Shown here one piece after another: positions 34,595 to 45,612 of a stretch of DNA of 64,000 nucleotides (positions are counted from its first letter, which is position 1; each line of letters begins with the position of its first letter). This DNA comes from Escarpia spicata (taxonomy: Eukaryota > Annelida > Polychaeta > Sabellida > Siboglinidae). Under the pieces are notes generated by a model. That model had not been told where the DNA came from, did not search any database, and worked only from the letters and a program-made list of their open reading frames with translations. The stretch spans positions 25,781,587-25,845,586 of the forward strand of contig OZ023217.1 in NCBI GenBank assembly GCA_963995525.1, in the 5' to 3' direction. The translations under genes and the position numbers were made by a program.

Positions 34595-36425
34595 GACGGG
34601 GTCATCTGAGCTGCCTCTTCTGCGTATTGGGCGCGCTCCTTCATCTGCCAGCCACCTTCAGTACATCATCGCGGCTTGCATCTCATCTCCTTGCAGACAG
34701 GACAGGAATTGAACAACTTGATTAGAAAATGAGTTCCTTAGAAACAAAATGTTATGATAAGAGCGGTTAAGTTTTCATTTATAAAAACAAACTAACGGCA
34801 TTAATAATTTGAAATATTTAACAAGGTAGCCATCCGAAAGCTATATGCTCCGGGTGGGATGTGGACAAGGAAGCCTTAGGCTTATCGAGAGCCCAACAAT
34901 TTTCCACTTACGTACACTCCGTCCTTTTCAAATATCTATAAATTCTTCTTTAAACATATTCACATTGCGTGAATATAAATGTATAACCAAAGCGATTCAC
35001 TAAAACAGCCACGTACGATCCGCTCCTCCAAAATAACACATGTTGGGTGTGCGCATCTTCGCGCGCCAGGGGGCGCTGATAATTACACCAGACAGTACCC
35101 CCTGGCAGATCGCTGGCCGAAACTCTGAAGATAAGGTCAGCCAATAATATCGCTTGCTATAAAATTCCAGTGGTCGTCTGGGTGGTCGGTTTTCTGGTTG
35201 GGCAGTAGACGTAATTATTTGAATACAATACGGTGAAATTCACACTTGTCACTGGCGAAACGCTGGAGGTTTATGAATCCGTTTATGAAGGCAAATCAAT
35301 TTATGTTCCACCAAGATAAACACTGCCAAGTCCTTAATCCAAGGGAAACAGGGTTATGTTTGAACAACATTGCACTAGAGTAGTTGACTTCTTGTTCAGA
35401 CTGCGTCTTGAACATTTCCTGTGCGCATCAAACACTGGGAGCACATTTAATTTTCTACCAAAATAAGTGTTCGCCTTTTTGGACAAATAAAACTACACCT
35501 GATATAAATTGAAATTTATTTACAGTATTAATTGTTCAACGATTCGTGTTCATGCCAAGTTGATGTATTTATTTCTCACAAAATGAGATACAAATAGAAC
35601 CTCCACACGTTATTTGTTGTAATCTGAGCAACGTATATATTACCATGTGTTATATAGGCTTATGTGTGTTCTTTTTGACAACTGTCACTTTTAGATATCA
35701 CGCAATGGGAAATTAATTCAATAACCAAAAACAACCTGGTTGAAGCAAAGCATTTGTGTGTGTATATACCTAGCAATGTGTTTTGGAAAGTGCACCGTCA
35801 AATGGGTTTTCTAGAACATCCATTACGCTTAATAGTTTATGTGCGAAACCTGACAGGTATACTTATACCTGTTGAAATACAGATGTGTTTTCAAATGATG
35901 TGCTATTCGCATGCTTTTTGAAAAAACTCGGGCGGAACTCGATTATACAAAAACCTTGTTGAAAATGCACGAACCCATGAGAAATTTCTGTTGCGCCCGT
36001 AAGACAATCCGTGTGAACTGTGAGGGTGGCAGCACAAGAAGGTAACACATATATTGAAACTAAGTGATTTTGAGTAGAGGAAAGAGTACGTCTGGGGCAT
36101 GGCCGCTACCTATACATATCTCACCCGTGGAGCAATCATATCGCAAAAGAAAACGACAAAAATGGAAGGTATGACAGCAGGTGTGAAGATCGTAACAATC
36201 TACAGCACAAGAACAATTGCAGATATGATAAACAGTTAATTAAAATTGAAAGACGTGGCGACTGCATCGAAGATATTTGTAGACGCATGAAGTCAGGAAA
36301 AAAACAGTAGCAACTTGAACAAGACATGACACGACAGAGGCGCGTCGCACTGGGAAGCGGCAGTACAATCACTGTCAATGTGTCAGTATTGACAGCTACG
36401 TTGGACGGTTGTAAGATCAGTGAGG
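34595..36425. other. No gene; contains a CTCF-like motif
   Basis: AT-rich spacer before the mini-Polinton. A CTCF-type sequence is listed separately. Confidence 0.4.
35061..35079 (+). promoter_or_regulatory. CTCF-like binding motif
   Basis: CCAGGGGGCGCT at 35066-35077 equals the core of the vertebrate/bilaterian CTCF consensus (CCASYAGRKGGCGC family), in a GC-rich island within AT-rich DNA. Single match; binding not shown. Confidence 0.4.
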
Positions 36426-36547
36426 AAAGAGGAGAGTAGTATATGAGGGCTCGTGGCACCGCAAATGCATCGAAAGATCAAAGGATTTTGCATTTTGATT
36501 GACAGGTAATGTATCGCAATTAACCATTTTAATTACTCCTTAATTAC

Positions 36548-36850
36548 CACTCACTACAAACCGACAAGGGTATGGAGTTTCTCAACCGGCCCTTTAAGAA
36601 GCCCTTGTAGTAGCACGCTATCAACCACTTCGTCACACATAACGAGGAGATCAAAGCGAGTATCGTGGAACGTTTTAGTAGCACGCTGAAGACTCGAATG
36701 TGGCGGTACTTCACGAAATGCCAGACGTTGAGATACATCGAAGCGTTGCCGGGGTTCGTGCGGTCGTACAACAACACCTACCATCGAAGCATCGGTATGG
36801 CTCCCGCGAATGTCAACGTCTCGAACCAGGAGACAAACTTTTCATCTTTT
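36548..36850 (+). pseudogene. Polinton-type retroviral-like integrase remnant
   Basis: Plus-strand frames give LQTDKGMEFLNRPFKK (an Asp of the DDE triad), two adjacent stops near 36609, then KASIVERFSSTLKTRMWRYF (Glu) and FVRSYNNTYHRSIGMAPANV. This matches the second half of Polinton integrases and their domesticated relatives. The first half of the core and the chromodomain are absent. It lies between the inverted repeats of the mini-element, supporting common descent. A deleted, inactive copy. Confidence 0.8.
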
Positions 36851-36857
36851 GCCGTGT

Positions 36858-37070
36858 TAAGTTAGTTAGTTAGTTAGTTAATTAATTAGTTAATTAGTAA
36901 ACCCCTTTGATCTTTGTTAATTAGCTAGTTAATTAGTAAAAGCCTTTGCTGTTTTGTCGTGTTAAATTAATTAGTTAATTCATTGATTAGTAAAACCCTT
37001 TGAAGTTTGCTAATTGGTTAATTAATTAATGTGTTAATTAATAAATCCTTTTTTTTTATAGGTAATTATG
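36858..37070. repeat. TTAG/TTAA-rich internal tandem sequence of the mini-Polinton
   Basis: Runs of GTTAGTTAGTTAG and TTAATTAGTTAATTAGTAAA, with AACCC(C)TTTGA recurring about every 70-90 bp. Non-coding. Confidence 0.75.
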
Positions 37071-37202
37071 GCTAATTAAGGAGTAATTAAAATGGCTAAT
37101 TGTGATACATTACCTGTCAATTAAAAATGCAAAAATCCTTTGATCTTTTGATACATTTGCGATACCATGAGCCCTCATATACTTCTGAGGAGACAGTGTG
37201 TA

Positions 37203-37204
37203 TG

Positions 37205-37256
<52 letters not shown>
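37203..37256. repeat. (TGCG)n microsatellite
   Basis: About 13 TGCG/CGTG units immediately right of the mini-Polinton. Confidence 0.97.
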
Positions 37257-37369
37257 TATTTATTTGTATTTTACTAATATTAATTTTATAAGATTTAAAA
37301 AAAAGAAAATGCATGTTTATTTAGCCATCAATATTACCTCTATCTGGGTTCTACATGTTGTAAAGCGCC

Positions 37370-37440
37370 ACGAACAAGTTATAATTCGATCTGGCGCTAT
37401 AATAAATATACATTGTTATTATTATTATTATATATATATG
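37370..37440 (+). repeat. LINE-type 3' tail with (ATT)n
   Basis: AAGCGCCACGA...TGGCGCTATAATAAATA can form a small hairpin and is followed by (ATT)n. This resembles the 3' ends of some invertebrate LINEs and their SINEs. A related hairpin with AGCGCTTTTTAAGTAAG...AAAGCGCTTCACA lies at 54395-54450 in the opposite sense. Confidence 0.45.
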
Positions 37441-38570
37441 TGAGTACATTTATGCAGATTGTAGACATAATTGGACCGTCTTGCTATATAAATATAATTT
37501 TATACAGGAAAGTTCACTGACGTTGAAATGTGTAACGATGTAATTTCACTCTAAGTTACGTAATATTATATCTTGTTTGTGCCATTGCGCTAAAACAATG
37601 TCCTACGTGACAAGACATAAACTTAACAACTGCAGCAAAGACTCACCAACTGCAGCATGATTAAACTAATAGTAATAAAAACATCGATTCAAACAAGTGT
37701 AGTTATGTTAATGGTTTTGCTTGCGCTTTGTAAGGCATAATTACGCATCGAGTGTAAACACAAAAGCTGTGTCCATACTGAGTCCCGTGTGCCATTCCCT
37801 GTGTCCCCCTACCACCCGTTACTGTGAAATCGTACGATTCAGAAACATAAATACCACGACGCAATTTCATATTTTAATCTCGCTTCAACTGCAGGTGTCT
37901 CTGACAGGACTTTAATAAGAAAACGTCACTATCGCGCCTATGTCACATATCAGGATTTCTCTAAATTAATTAAGCACACCATCTTAGATGCTTCTCGTCT
38001 CCCAGGGGGCGAAGATCTGAGAAGCTAGAAATTATTGGACCGAATGCTGCTAGGACGCACCTGGTCGCCAAACGATCTTCTATAACGGCGCTAGCAACGT
38101 AGTAAGCCTGCAAACAAGATTGCACACATAGAAGTGCGCCACCGTCCAATTACACGCAACAAATGATAGATAATATGTTCCAGGAATTTGCGACAGAAAC
38201 ACGGGTTCCGCTCTGCGACAGCTCTGCGTACTGACCGCGTCAGAAGGGCTGATAACATTTATAATATCTCATTTGGGCAATAATTGACGCGGCGCTGTGG
38301 TTGTACGAACGTCACACGCGTCCGTGGCAACGGTCTGACGTGACGTGGTCGTGTCACCTTGGTCGGAATTCTTGCTTCCTGGACCTGTCGACTTCTGTAC
38401 GAGGCAGGCGCACTTTCGACAACGCTGGCAGCGAGTCATTTCTCTCAACAATTTCCCCGCGTGAATGACCCAGTTAGCAGGTGTTTCTGCGCCATCTGTC
38501 ACCCGATCAACGTGAACGAAGTCTGAGGAAGATGGACGCGGTTACCCCTTCCTAGTGGCTGGTGAACACG
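37441..38570. other. No gene; upstream region of the GPCR
   Basis: AT-rich to 38000, then more GC-rich toward the GPCR start codon, consistent with a 5' UTR or promoter region. No TATA box at a convincing position. Confidence 0.35.
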
Positions 38571-38735
38571 ATGTGTACGCCAGTTGAGGAAGGCGTGGCG
38601 AGCGCCGCGAACGACAGTAATGTCTTTCTGACGGCTACTTACCTCTCCAACATTTCTTACGAAGAAACAGGCGTCTACAACGTGACAGGCTCCCTCGACC
38701 CCTACAGGCGCATCAGTGAACTGCTTTCAACGAAG
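38571..38735 (+). CDS. GPCR exon 1: extracellular N-terminus
   Basis: Starts at ATG 38571 and ends in AAG before GTAAGA (38736), phase 0. It encodes 55 residues with three N-X-S/T sites and no membrane segment or signal peptide. The next upstream in-frame start would be GTG at 38562, which is unlikely in an animal gene. A further upstream non-coding exon is possible. Confidence 0.7.
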
Positions 38736-40309
38736 GTAAGACCAAACGTAAAAGATCCTTCTGGTTACCTTACATTCGGCAGCATCCAACGATTGGCAGT
38801 GGACAGTGATGCCATATATTGCGTTATATTTCGGCTGGTTTCACAATAGGTTCGTGCTTAGAACGGACTGTCTGATTTAGACGCTAGGCAACTCATAGAA
38901 CCATAAACAAAAAGCCGCTTATTTGAATAATCGTGATGTAAACCATGAGCAAACATTCACAATCATGCTTTTAAGTTAGTCCCGCAACAACAACACAGCC
39001 GAAACTGTTTATGCAAACAAAGTTATCTGCTATGTGGTAAATACTTCCTTCTGTTCTACCCTATCTGAACAATGTTTTATGTTGTTTCCGTTGATGATGG
39101 TGATGATGGTGATGATGGTGATGATGGTGATGATGGTGATGATGGTGGTGGTGGTGGTGATGTGATGATGGTGATGATGATGGTGATGATGGTGGTGGTG
39201 ATGATGATGAAGATGGTGATGATGGTGATGATGATTCAATGATGAAGAAGAATATGCTGAAGTTGGGGGAGGTGATGGTGGTGGTTGTGGTGATGATGAT
39301 GATACGGTGAAAATTCAAAACGATTACTTTGTTAAGAAAGTGGTCGGGACGTGGAGTTCGTGTCAATAAAATCTATAGTTTGCAGGAGGGTGCACGTTTT
39401 CGGAAAATTCTGGGAAACACATTGTTGTCATTAAGCTTTTTTATGTGTTACCATATTTACCCGCACCGACATATTGCATCACGTTTGGAAATTGTTCTTG
39501 TAATTCTTTAACCAAATTAGAATTGTGTTTGCAAATGCCGCATCAATTGACATTAGACATCAAATGCGGTCTTTTTGAATCGCTTGGCATCATCTGTCTG
39601 TGGATGCGTTTATATTGATTCCCTGTCCAAACCATTTGCCTACCACGTTAAGCGAATGCATTTGGTGGTCAAAGCATTCACAGTAAGATGCAGTTTTAAT
39701 GCATTAACTAAATCCAGTTGTTTTTACTAATGCGACATTAATCCAAATTATTTAGAGTAATTTTCATCTCTTTGTGGGTACAATAATATTTATTGGTTTC
39801 TTGCTACTGTGGCATCGAATACTATTCTATTTTGTCTGTCGATTGTCTTGTATTGACTATTATTACTGTGCCTGTTTAGCTACTTGGCATATCTATGTAT
39901 GCTGGTAATGATTGCCTGACCGAAAACTTCCGTTAACTTTAACAAACAACTTGATAGGGTGGACAAATGGTTTAACCAGACAATCAATACTATATCGATA
40001 AAGAGATGAACATTGTTCAATATGATCAGGGTGATGTCAACAGGTGTCACACAAGCAGAAATGAATTTAACATTTAATTAAAAGGTCATACTATTATATA
40101 ACCGTGTATTAAAGGTTTAAACAAAATAGGCACTCGCGACTGTGATAATCGCCACGGGAATACATGAAATAACACCCAATGCACAAAGTTAAATGAAAGG
40201 TAATTGAGATTAAAAAATAATTAATTAATTAATTTAATTAATTCACCCATTCCTGATACTAACTTATTATTTAAATGCATTTCGAGAATCAGCCCCCGGA
40301 CTACACACA

Positions 40310-40381
<72 letters not shown>

Positions 40382-43228
40382 CACACGCATACTTGTTTGT
40401 CTTGTGGTGTCAATGTTTGAATAAACCATTCATTTATTCATTCGTTCAATGATTCTATGCCCTGTACTCGTTTATGTTTTGACAGGTGAATTTTGTCATC
40501 TGTCTATTTGGCCTTCTCGGCAACATCCTCAACCTGGTGATCCTTGCCCAGCGGGGTCTCTTTAAGAGGATGAGTCGCATGGAGAAGTCGGCCAACTCGG
40601 GTCTCATGGCCCTCGCTGTCTCCGACATGCTCTTCTGTGCAGCTGTCATTCCGGGAACCTTCGTCGACCGAACCAGGTTCAGGTAGGTGGTACATCACAC
40701 ACACGTCACGTCGTCGCCTCTTCTCTCTCTCGTCGGCGGCACGTCATAAGTTCCACATTTCACGCTACAAAGTTTGATCGCTTGTACACCCTGTATAATA
40801 AAATAATGTTGCATAGCATAATCCTCTGAAATTGGTTTCAGAGGATTTAGGCGCAGAAGAAGTTACCTTATTAGTAGTAGTAGTACTGTATCATTTAGTG
40901 CGTATTTCAAAATATTATAAAATTAGATGTAAGATTAAACAATTATAAAGTCCTACTGTTCTACTGTATAATGCATGTGAATCACGTGTGTAATGTTTGT
41001 GCAATATTGCACAATAAACCGAATAGATACGTTTAAGTTATATTGCCCGCTAAATTGCCGTTACAAAACCCGAAAGAGTGTTCGCAAATTGAATGTTGCG
41101 CCCACTAAGTGTTCAAATTGTTAACAAGAAATTGAGATTCTACACATGCAATATAGCAGAGGCCGGCTGTGTCAACAGCAAGGCGCTTTGGCGTTAGTGA
41201 CGGTCGTCATGCCACACATGTTTCGCCCGCTCGTTCTTGGGTTAGCTGGTTCGCTCTGGCGTATATTAAATAGGTAAAACAATGCAAATTAAGAATGACC
41301 TTTAGTAATACTGTTCGGTTGCTGTCTTCTACGAACACCGCATATGTAAGGTCAGAATTGTTTTTAACACACAATACTTGTTAACGTACTTCAACGATGT
41401 GTTGTTTCTTACACAAAAGGTATTCTACACATAAGTTTCTTTAACAACGGTTTCCCTATTTTGCATATAATAGGTTCATTAATAAAGATTTTCCGTCACG
41501 AAAAGCTATTCTGCTATTGTTATAAATCGACAGTGTTAACAGCAATGGAAGTGGGAGGCAATGCACCTCGCCTATACCTTAGAGTAGCCAAACTACCATA
41601 GTTATATAGTATAGGCGAGCATCCAGCTACGTCGGAAAGCTACTTATATGAGTTAACTTGATAAGTTTTCAAAATGCCATAAACAAATTAATAAACGCAA
41701 CTTGAAGATAATGTACAACTGAATAATGTAAAGCTGTTAGTGCAAGTGATTTTTTTTATTAAATTAGGCGAACACAACTTCCCCATATTTTGTATACATC
41801 ATTTATTATATGTGTTAGCACAGACTCGTTTACGTAGATAGTGGAAGTCATTGTGAAAATCATATTGTGCATACGCACTGGGTAATGATAACAAAGATAG
41901 TAGAGTCGTATTTATATGTAATCTCATACGTAATCAGTTCGCTGGCGACATCATGGTGATATTCGCGGATGAATTGTGTTCCTAGCTACAGCAGCCGCTA
42001 CGACTTCAGCCTGCACTACGTGTTGTACAGCAACTGTGTCATCAACACGTTCATCATGAGCAGCACGTGGCTGACCGTCACGATGGCCGTCAGTCGCTAC
42101 GTCGCTATATGTCACCCACTGCGAGCACGCCAGGTGAGTGCACACGTATTATCGCCAGGCTTCGCTCCACTGCTTCGCTCCAGCGCCTCGCCTCAGTGCC
42201 TCGCTCCAGTGCCCCTCGCTCCGGTGCCTCGCACTTGCGTGCATTGGTGACTGCGTGCGTGCGTGCGTGCGTGCGTGCATATGTGCGTGTGTGTATGCGT
42301 GAGTGTATGTGTGTCAGTGCGCGTGCGCGTGTGTTGTATGTGTTTGAGTGAGCGTGCGTGTGTGTGTGGTGTGTGTGTACGTGAGTGTGTGTGTGTTTTA
42401 GAAAGAGCGAGAGTGTGTGTGCGTGCGTGCGTGCATGCGTGCGTGCGTAAATGTTTGTGTGTATAAATCATATAATTTGTCAAGTGGCCGGTTACTGTCG
42501 CCTCATGGTACTACTGACTGCACTGTCATGTCCAGGTGATCGGTGCCACGTTCGCCGGAGCGACGGTCTTACTCGTCTTTGTCGCATGCGTCGTCTGCAA
42601 CCTGCCTCGATTCTGGAACGATCGCCTTGAAAGTGTCGTGTGTCGCGAAGGCGGGTCCCAATACTTCCCGTCGTCCGGCTACCTGAAGCGACACAAGCGT
42701 CTCGGCGTCGCCTACTTGTGGTCGTACTTCATTGTCGCGGTCTTCCTGCCCCTCGTCGCACTTACCTTCTGCAATCTGAATCTCATCAACGCACTGCGAC
42801 AGTCGGCCGAGATGCGACGTCGCTACAACCGCCCGGGTCGCGACGGCAAAGACGCCTCAGAGCCAACTGACCGCATCACCTTGACGCTCGTCATCATCGT
42901 CGTCATGTACGTGCTGCTCGTCACGCCGGCCGAGCTGTGCAACTTTGTCAGTGACATCATCATTAGGAATGCGTCCGGACCAGATGAGTTCAACTTCGCA
43001 GTCTCCTTCTCCAACACGCTGCAGTCGATCAATTTCGCTGTCAACTTCGTGCTCTACTGCGTCGTCAACACGCATTTCCGGCGCGGATTCTACGCACTGC
43101 TGTGTTGGCCGTCGCGCGCCGCTCGCCGTCGGGGGGCGCCTAAGTCGTCTTCTGCCAAGTTGCATCATCAAGCGTCAAACTTGGAGACGCCCCAGAGCGT
43201 TTTCTCAGAGGCCGTTAGTGTCATGTGA
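38571..43228 (+). CDS. Class A (rhodopsin-like) GPCR, FMRFamide/neuropeptide receptor-like, 4 coding exons
   Basis: Seven-helix plasma-membrane receptor of 400 residues, assembled from 38571-38735, 40486-40682, 41986-42133 and 42536-43228. All introns are GT-AG and the phases match (0, 2, 0). The N-terminus (1-55) has three N-glycosylation sequons (N14, N27, N38). Landmarks: N68 (GN, TM1), D102 (LAVSD, TM2), SRY 157-159 then AICHPL (TM3; Asp of DRY replaced), CNLPRFW (end of TM4), P242 (TM5), P301 (TM6, without the usual CWxP Trp), and NFVLY at 340-344 in place of NPxxY. The pattern LAVSD/SRY..CHPL/LPRFW is typical of FMRFamide-receptor-like neuropeptide GPCRs; the ligand cannot be inferred. 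There are no stops or frame breaks, and the third-position GC bias differs strongly from the flanks. Alternative N-terminal exons are possible. Confidence 0.88.
39085..39310. repeat. (GATGGT)n/(GAT)n repeat in GPCR intron 1
   Basis: Hexanucleotide TGATGG and trinucleotide variants over about 220 bp. His-rich frames on the minus strand are artefacts. Confidence 0.95.
40303..40390. repeat. (GCAC)n microsatellite in GPCR intron 1
   Basis: About 18 GCAC units ending about 95 bp upstream of exon 2. Confidence 0.97.
40486..40682 (+). CDS. GPCR exon 2: TM1 to the end of TM2
   Basis: The acceptor is TTTTGACAG before GTGAAT; the donor is TTCAG before GTAGGT (40683). The 197 bases leave phase 2, completed by the C of exon 3 (Ser121). 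It encodes GLLGNILNLVIL (TM1) and GLMALAVSDMLFCAAVIPGT (TM2), with a basic first intracellular loop. Confidence 0.92.
41986..42133 (+). CDS. GPCR exon 3: TM3 and second intracellular loop
   Basis: The acceptor is TTGTGTTCCTAG before CTACAG; the donor is CGCCAG before GTGAGT (42134). It encodes YVLYSNCVINTFIMSSTWLT and VTMAVSRYVAICHPLRARQ. Position 3.25 by the usual numbering is Val133, so the standard TM3 disulfide Cys is missing; Cys138 (3.30) is the nearest. Confidence 0.92.
42251..42452. repeat. (TGCG)n and TG-rich tract in GPCR intron 3
   Basis: TGCG runs at both ends with imperfect TG between, filling most of the 402-bp intron. Confidence 0.95.
42536..43228 (+). CDS. GPCR exon 4: TM4 to C-terminus
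   Basis: The acceptor is TCATGTCCAG before GTGATC; stop TGA is at 43226-43228. It encodes TM4, an ECL2 with Cys206, TM5, a short basic third loop (RRRYNRPGRDGK), TM6, TM7, a basic helix 8 region (HFRRGF, then Cys360 as a possible palmitoylation site) and a Ser-rich tail. Confidence 0.93.
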   Translation: MIGATFAGATVLLVFVACVVCNLPRFWNDRLESVVCREGGSQYFPSSGYLKRHKRLGVAYLWSYFIVAVFLPLVALTFCNLNLINALRQSAEMRRRYNRPGRDGKDASEPTDRITLTLVIIVVMYVLLVTPAELCNFVSDIIIRNASGPDEFNFAVSFSNTLQSINFAVNFVLYCVVNTHFRRGFYALLCWPSRAARRRGAPKSSSAKLHHQASNLETPQSVFSEAVSVM

Positions 43229-43820
43229 ACGACCAACACCAATGGACGATGTGTCGCAAATGGCATACTGTTATATATCATCGAATTACAACACATAATT
43301 ATACAGCATTGCAGCCGACATCGTACACACAATGTTATTTAGTTGTTATTATTATTATGAGGTTAGTTGTTAATTTCAGCGTTAGTCATGACTTTAAAAT
43401 TTATCTCACTAATAACATTTACCCTCAGTAGTAATTATATTACTTGCGATAACGCATTATCTTGTGTGGGATGTCCTCACTCATAAACATTCCAGAACCT
43501 ACATTTCCAACCTATAGATCATCATTTCAGAAGTGCGCCAACATACTATAGTCACGTGTGCACACCTGGTCAGTATTTTGAATATACACCCGCCATGTAC
43601 ATAATATAGGCTCTACGTAAGCACGAGCATTAGTTTGAGAAACATTTTGACAATTAAGGTCAGTTAAATGAACCGTCAAATAACCGCGTGAACCCGGCTT
43701 TCTCTCTCCACTACAATGGTTAAGACTGAGAGTCTTTGAGACAAGCAACTGAATCAAACAGTTGTGTTATGTTCGACTAAGTGCAGTGATCTACTCAAAT
43801 ATGTATTGTATATGTGAACT

Positions 43821-43826
43821 AATAAA
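43821..43826 (+). terminator. Candidate polyadenylation signal of the GPCR
   Basis: The first clear AATAAA after the stop codon, 593 bases downstream, followed by T/G-containing sequence. It would give a 3' UTR of about 0.6 kb. Confidence 0.5.
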
Positions 43827-44188
43827 ATAGTCCTCACGTTTTAATGGAAATATGCGACCGTGTTACCCCATGTTTATTATGACCAGCAAGACTGCCTATC
43901 CTCCGGTTAGCGCTACATAAACTACACACAGAAGCAGAAGGCGGTTTCCCGAAGGGTTCGTACATGACGTTTATTTTGACGCAAATTTGAACGTTTTTGG
44001 TGTTAACGTAAGTTACATAAAACGTCACCAACTTGTCGGCGGTTCCGTACAATCGCTTTACTTCCGTACAGTGCGAACCCTAAAGCCTAAAGGAATTCTT
44101 AACCAACGGGGAATTTCTAATAAGGTCGTAACTTTTCTTCCATATGCACACATGCTAGATCAATTATAGTTACACACATGGGTATAAT

Positions 44189-44320
<132 letters not shown>

Positions 44321-44479
44321 TGTGTGTTTATATATGCAGAACAATAATTTACATACAAATTAATAATATTACATTTGTTAAAATAAATGACAATATATAC
44401 ACAAATTAAAACAAATAAGTTAGAACTAAAGATGATCGTTAAAATTAATGTACAAGATAATAAATCATTAACAAACTGA

Positions 44480-45530
44480 CTAAACTGGCTTGTGGCGCCT
44501 ATGTTGCGTAAGCTACCCGGAAAAGATGGGTTTCAAAAGCCTGTTGAAAGTCATAAGGCAACAGGTTGTCTTCATCTCGCTTGGAAGTGAATTCCATAGT
44601 CGTGGAGCAGATACCGAGAAAGTTCTGTCGCCGTATCGGCTGCGAAATGGTGGCAAGTACAAGTCATCGTTTGTATTTTAACGCAACACTCGAGTAGCTC
44701 TTTGTTCATGGAGTAGGTCGGTGATGTAAGCTGGTACCAGTCCGTGTTGAGCAGAATTGCGTCATGAATGCGTTGCTTCACGGGAAGCCAGTGCAGTTTC
44801 TTGAGTACCGGTGTGATATGGTCCCATTTGTGGCAGCCGAGCAGCAGCATTTTGTACTCTTTGCAGTTTGTTGATTAGGCAGTCGGGGATGTAATATAGC
44901 AGACAGTTCGCATAGTCAATTATCGGTATAACAAGAGAATACATAAGACGGACTGCGGATTTCTGTGTTAGGCACGATCTGATCGACGCAATGTTCTTCA
45001 GATGATAGTTGGCTGCGCAGCACATGTGCTTTATATGACTGACCATAGACATTTCCGAGTCGAGTACAACGCCGATGTTTATGGCAGTAGGACTTGGCGT
45101 TATGTCGCAGTCGCCAATTTTGATCACGGTGATGTTGTGTTTCGCTTGATTGTTTCGTGATGCTAACACAAGTGCGACCGTTTTGTTATCACTCACCTTT
45201 AGTCGATTATGACCATACACACACGGACGTCGTTGATGCAGTGCTCAATTCGGCGTAGAGACAGCATTCTGTTGGTTTCGGTCATCTAAAACTTGATGTA
45301 TAGCTGGGTATCGTCCGCGTAGATACGGAAGCCCAGGTTGTGTGTCCTGATACTATTACCGATAGGTGGTGTGTACGCAGAGAACAACAGAAGCCCAGCA
45401 TCGATCCTTGAGGGACGCCACAAGCGACGCTGGTTTTGCTGGAAGCGCCACCTGGTATATTTACTGACTGCGACCGGTCGGTGAGATATGATCGCATCCA
45501 TGCCAGCACGGAACTATATATATATAATAT
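44480..45530 (-). pseudogene. CR1/L2-like LINE fragment, RT and C-terminal region
   Basis: Minus-strand blocks: [32 protein letters not shown], then in the next frame [14 protein letters not shown] (YADD active site), INIGVVLDSEMSMVSHIKHM, NYHLKNIASIRSCLT, IIDYANCLLYYIPDCLINKL, QRVQNAAARL and, after a frame change, LHWLPVKQRIHDAILL. Arrangement and motifs are those of CR1/L2 RTs. The 5' side is cut off by the (TA)n tract at 45515 and the endonuclease is missing. Confidence 0.83.
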
Positions 45531-45536
45531 GTACAT

Positions 45537-45567
<31 letters not shown>

Positions 45568-45612
45568 CTGTCATATACCATTCATATCTACCAAAGTGTG
45601 TGTATATATCTA
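45515..45612. repeat. (TA)n-rich tract
   Basis: TA runs with short interruptions at the broken end of the LINE; CATTCATATCTACCAAAG occurs twice (45580, 45620). Confidence 0.9.

Larger units (their letters stand above)
36435..37186. mobile_element. Miniature Polinton/Maverick (752 bp) with TIRs and TSD
   Basis: The element starts AGTAGTATATGAGGG and ends CCCTCATATACTTCT, so it has AG...CT termini. GAGGAG flanks it on both sides (36429-36434 and 37187-37192), a 6-bp target duplication. Inverted repeats of about 112 bp (36435-36548 and 37072-37186) share blocks such as AAAGATCAAAGGATTTT, GACAGGTAATGTATC and TTTTAATTACTCCTTAATTA. The interior holds an integrase remnant and TTAG/TTAA-rich tandem sequence. 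These are the hallmarks of Polintons, here internally deleted. Confidence 0.88.

Noticed and set aside
36544..36784. Minus-strand proteins over the mini-Polinton
   Set aside because: Antisense to the integrase remnant, which has recognisable residues on the plus strand.
38562..38570. GTG start for the GPCR
   Set aside because: Animal genes use ATG; ATG at 38571 follows three codons later in the same frame.
40455..40704. Minus-strand frames opposite GPCR exon 2, and similar ones at 41951-42145 and 42823-43171
   Set aside because: Antisense shadows of the spliced receptor exons.
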